Source: Aeropyrum sp.
GTDB lineage: Archaea; Thermoproteota; Thermoprotei_A; Sulfolobales; Acidilobaceae
DNA: 64,000 nt
NCBI GenBank assembly: GCA_015523465.1
Contig: WAKF01000073.1
Location: 1 to 64,000 of the forward strand
Direction: 5' to 3'
Part shown: piece after piece, positions 61,417 through 64,000 of the stretch
How positions within the stretch are numbered: the stretch's first letter is position 1
How the letters are laid out: each line of letters opens with the position of its first letter
Made by a program: the position numbers and the translations under genes
The notes under the pieces: model-generated
The model's input: the letters and a program-made list of their open reading frames with translations, nothing else
Database searches by the model: none
What the model was told of the DNA's origin: nothing

Positions 61417-64000
61417 TTGAAAGCCCTAGCCACCCTAATCATGATAATAGCCTTCCTAGTGGTAGCCGGAAGTAATGTCGCCCTTGCTCAGCCTCAGGCT
61501 AGCGTCGAGGGCGAAGCCTACGCTACGGAGCTAGTATCGGTAGACCTCACAGGGCTATCAGAGAGTATAGAATATAGGGTTGAAGTCGTAGACAGTCAGG
61601 GGGAGCTGGCGAACTTTACCCTGGTAGCGTACTCAGGTCCTATACAAGTAGCCGAAGCTGGCTCAGGCTACATTGTCTTCACTGCTCAAGGCGAAACCGC
61701 AACACTCTACCTCAAAGCTGGCAGCCCAGGCACCTACACACTCTTACTCTTAGAATCAGGCCGGGAGGTGGCTCGATACACTCTCATAGTTGAACCCTAT
61801 GATTCGAAAGGTGGAGCCGAGCCTGACGTAGCAGTGGACAGCGGGGATGAGATGATAGTAGCCATCGCATCTACCCTGGGCATGGAGAAGGTGGGCGACG
61901 TTATAGTATATGAGATGGTAGGTGCTGGCAGCGATGGGAGAGCAACCATCTACGTGGTAGACAATGTAATACTGGATACTAACGCTTACATGATAGGCGA
62001 CTTTGCAGCTCTTAACACTGCAGGCACTAGGGAGGTCCTAATAGCGGGAGCCTACAAGGGCGTCTTCTCAGCCGAGACAAAGCTCTACTTAAACGGAGCC
62101 AAGCTGACATTCTTCCTGATCCCAGGCGTCGAGGCGAGCGGGGTTAAGCTGGAATACCTGGATATAGAGGTTAGCAGTGGAGGGTCAATCGAGTATACAC
62201 CGGTCCCAGGCCAAGTACCGGTGTACCTAGCCATCGTGAAGTCGGGCTTCACAGGCGAGATCACGTATAACCTACCGCCATTCAACCCCTCCCAGGACCT
62301 ATCCACGCAGCCCTACCTCCAGTTTAAGAGGGCATGGGGGCAAGCTACAGTCTATCTAAAGCCCGGCGCTGAGGGGTCTACAGAGGTCTTGGCAGCTCTT
62401 AGCCTCGTAGAGAGTGGCGGGCTCCAGCTCAAGCTGGTAAATGAGGCTCCGGAGATCATCGCGGGAGTCTTCCTGACTGAGGAGTATAGCATAGTGGGCT
62501 CACTAGAGGCGCGGGGCACTGTGTTAATACTAGGCTCCTCAAGGGGCGCCCTCGAAGCGGAGTGCATAAGGTTTACGGTTACGAGTGGGACTCCGGATAG
62601 GCAGCTACCTCTAGCGCTGCTTGGGAACGCTCTCTACCTTGCGATATCATCTGGGGGAGGGCAACAGGTAACGGAGGAAGACCTGTTCCTGGTTAGGGCT
62701 GATTGTTTCAGGGTTGAGGCTGACAGGCTCTCCACTACACCCAAGGAGATAATGGATGCATACGGCACATTCGCAATGATAGGTGTGAGGCTTGAAGCTA
62801 GGGAGGCTGTGATAGGCTATGCTAAGGTGGTGGTTACGGATGAGGGGCCAAAGCCTGAGAGCAGTAGGCCCGCCATCGTCTACATAATAGATTCTATCGT
62901 GGAGGCACGCTACCTGGAAATAGGGGGTGTGTACTCGACTCTACTACAACCTATTGGAGGCTTCACCTACCTTGAGGCCGATACCATAGTGTTCCGGGGT
63001 GCAGGCATAGTAGTTTCAGGCTACGAGGTTAAAGCGGGCACGATACTCTTCCATCCAATAGTATTTGAAACCTCGGTTGGCGTGAACATTAACGAGTCCC
63101 GCTTAACAGCCGAGAGCATAACCTACATATGCGGCACTAGCCGGGCTGAGATAGTAGTTGAGAAGAGCATAGTCACCGCTGAATCTCTAACCTTCAGAGG
63201 CTATGCTTCCGCTAGCTTCAGGGGTTCTACTCTAAACGTGGCTAAGGTACTGGGCGGCGGCGCTACACCTGTAGGCGGCGAGGAAACCGTGATAGACTTC
63301 GATGGTGCTACCCTAGTAGGGGTAGTAGAGGTAGAACCCCTGGATTACGGGGTGTCCTTGAAAGGCAAAGTGTACCTCGCCGAGGGGGCCTTAGTCAGGT
63401 TTAAGGGGGCTACGCTAAACGAGATCATATTCAAGGCTGAGGGTATTAGAGCGGAGGTTGACATAGCTGAGAGCCAAGGTACTTTCAGGGCCGAGTTGAG
63501 AGATGCTACACTAATGCTAACAGCTACCAGCCCCGAGGCTCAGGGATACGTGAAGAGTTATGGCTCTTCAACCCTACTCCTTGGCTGTTGCATGCAGTTG
63601 AAGGGCATCACGATTCAAGTGGTAGACGGGCGCTTGGACGCTAGGCTACTGGGTAGCATAGACCTTGGAGCATTCTTAGTGGTCGTGTTAGAAGAGAGGG
63701 GCAACGGGAAGATGTATCTGAGGGGCGGCTTGAGCGGCGAGACCACCACGATCACAGTCCCCATATTTAAGGTGACAACCGAGATGGTGAAGAGGAACCC
63801 AGAAGCCATTATGGACGCTGCCAGCGAGTTCGTGATGGAGTCAGTCTACATAAAATCGGGAGTCACGATAATCGGTTATAGTAATGTGACAGTTACTGAC
63901 AATGGAGTAAATATTGAGAGCAGCAGGCCGGCAGTTGTAAAGGTATATAGATCTAAGATAGAGAGTGAGGGACTAGTGGTAATAGGCGGTGTCGAGGTAA
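61417..64000 (+). CDS. Secreted beta-rich surface protein with about 353-residue repeats, 3'-truncated by window edge
   Basis: The frame runs from TTG 61417 to the end of the window without a stop: at least 861 residues. It opens with a signal peptide (MKALATLIMIIAFLVVAGS, then ALA-QPQ). The rest alternates polar and hydrophobic residues in short strands (for example ATLVGVVEVEPLDYGVSLKG), typical of beta-helix or stacked-sandwich surface proteins. Residues 442-505 recur at 795-859. GGGGTG lies nine bases before the TTG. No known family recognised. Divergent from the receptor kinase; joint function is inference. The frame is long and shows no other gene in its span. Confidence 0.8.
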   Translation, partial: MKALATLIMIIAFLVVAGSNVALAQPQASVEGEAYATELVSVDLTGLSESIEYRVEVVDSQGELANFTLVAYSGPIQVAEAGSGYIVFTAQGETATLYLKAGSPGTYTLLLLESGREVARYTLIVEPYDSKGGAEPDVAVDSGDEMIVAIASTLGMEKVGDVIVYEMVGAGSDGRATIYVVDNVILDTNAYMIGDFAALNTAGTREVLIAGAYKGVFSAETKLYLNGAKLTFFLIPGVEASGVKLEYLDIEVSSGGSIEYTPVPGQVPVYLAIVKSGFTGEITYNLPPFNPSQDLSTQPYLQFKRAWGQATVYLKPGAEGSTEVLAALSLVESGGLQLKLVNEAPEIIAGVFLTEEYSIVGSLEARGTVLILGSSRGALEAECIRFTVTSGTPDRQLPLALLGNALYLAISSGGGQQVTEEDLFLVRADCFRVEADRLSTTPKEIMDAYGTFAMIGVRLEAREAVIGYAKVVVTDEGPKPESSRPAIVYIIDSIVEARYLEIGGVYSTLLQPIGGFTYLEADTIVFRGAGIVVSGYEVKAGTILFHPIVFETSVGVNINESRLTAESITYICGTSRAEIVVEKSIVTAESLTFRGYASASFRGSTLNVAKVLGGGATPVGGEETVIDFDGATLVGVVEVEPLDYGVSLKGKVYLAEGALVRFKGATLNEIIFKAEGIRAEVDIAESQGTFRAELRDATLMLTATSPEAQGYVKSYGSSTLLLGCCMQLKGITIQVVDGRLDARLLGSIDLGAFLVVVLEERGNGKMYLRGGLSGETTTITVPIFKVTTEMVKRNPEAIMDAASEFVMESVYIKSGVTIIGYSNVTVTDNGVNIESSRPAVVKVYRSKIESEGLVVIGGVEV
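62740..62931 (+). repeat. Repeat copy 1 inside the surface-protein gene
   Basis: Encodes residues 442-505: PKEIMDA ... IGYAKVVVTD ... PESSRPAIVYIIDS ... IGGV. It aligns without gaps for about 52 residues with copy 2, then with one added residue. Spacing between equivalent residues is 353 (about 1,059 bp). Confidence 0.85.
63799..63993 (+). repeat. Repeat copy 2 inside the surface-protein gene
   Basis: Encodes residues 795-859: PEAIMDA ... IGYSNVTVTD ... IESSRPAVVKVYRS ... IGGV. The window ends 7 bases later, so the rest of this repeat and any further copies lie outside. DNA identity is much lower than protein identity, implying an old duplication. Confidence 0.85.

Noticed and set aside
1..64000. 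Search for tRNA, rRNA, CRISPR arrays and insertion sequences
   Set aside because: No T-arm-like GTTCGAATC in a GC-rich intergenic site, no regularly spaced repeats, and no transposase motifs were seen.

Overview
The window reads as chromosome from a hyperthermophilic crenarchaeote. The evidence is archaeal PCNA, Pelota, SecE, Spt5, P0/P1-type stalk proteins, a PaREP1-family gene, a Csx1-type CARF-HEPN protein, heavy use of GTG and TTG starts, GGTG/GGGG-type ribosome sites and TATA-like boxes about 25-30 bp before starts. A Desulfurococcales-like lineage is a reasonable guess, but the sequence alone does not settle the genus. No rRNA, tRNA, CRISPR array or insertion sequence was recognised. 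Genes are densely packed, often overlapping by 1-20 bp.

Layout. 1-6.2 kb: end of a MATE transporter, hisC, ccmC-ccmE, a MobA-like nucleotidyltransferase, a GDPD phosphodiesterase and a creatininase-family hydrolase. 6.2-9.3 kb: pyrB-pyrI and an orphan csx1. 9.5-18 kb: hemerythrin-domain protein, class V aminotransferase, sulfide:quinone-reductase-like flavoprotein with a broken DUF1641 gene, a GlcD-type FAD oxidase, an M1-peptidase-like protein without the catalytic motif, and an Nramp-related transporter. 18-24.4 kb: an ABC exporter pair, then ccmF facing ccmA-ccmB. With ccmC and ccmE, these form a cytochrome c maturation set of the archaeal 'System I*' type. 24.4-36.5 kb: CBS protein, aldehyde:ferredoxin oxidoreductase, NicO-like metal transporter, a small 2[4Fe-4S] protein lacking a standard start codon, a frameshifted PaREP1 gene, a RFAP-synthase-like GHMP kinase, aldo/keto reductase, small unknown genes, PCNA, and a DUF72 protein. 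36.5-47.1 kb: information-processing block with valS, pelota, an isolated Lrp ligand domain, three metabolic or tRNA-related genes, OsmC, the L11(C-terminal domain only)-L1-P0-P1 operon, then spt5 and secE on the other strand.

47.1-51.7 kb: a tight five-gene operon (AtuA/DUF1446, DUF4387, MmgE/PrpD, and the two subunits of a class I fumarase/tartrate-dehydratase-type hydro-lyase), probably an uncharacterised carboxylic-acid pathway. 51.8-54.5 kb: another tight operon (YbjQ, PrsW/CPBP-like intramembrane protease, small membrane protein, PadR regulator, SdpI-like protein), probably an envelope-stress or immunity unit. 54.7-64 kb: membrane protein, DHH phosphoesterase, RND/MMPL exporter, a transmembrane receptor-type Ser/Thr kinase, and, divergent from it, a secreted protein of at least 861 residues with a roughly 353-residue internal repeat that runs off the window.

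The strongest leads are the AtuA-DUF4387-PrpD-hydrolyase operon; the kinase/secreted-repeat-protein pair; a ribosomal protein L11 with no N-terminal domain behind a GC-rich structured leader; several GC-rich hairpin-forming intergenic segments; and a short palindrome (AGGWCCT) that recurs about 70 times by eye, far above chance.
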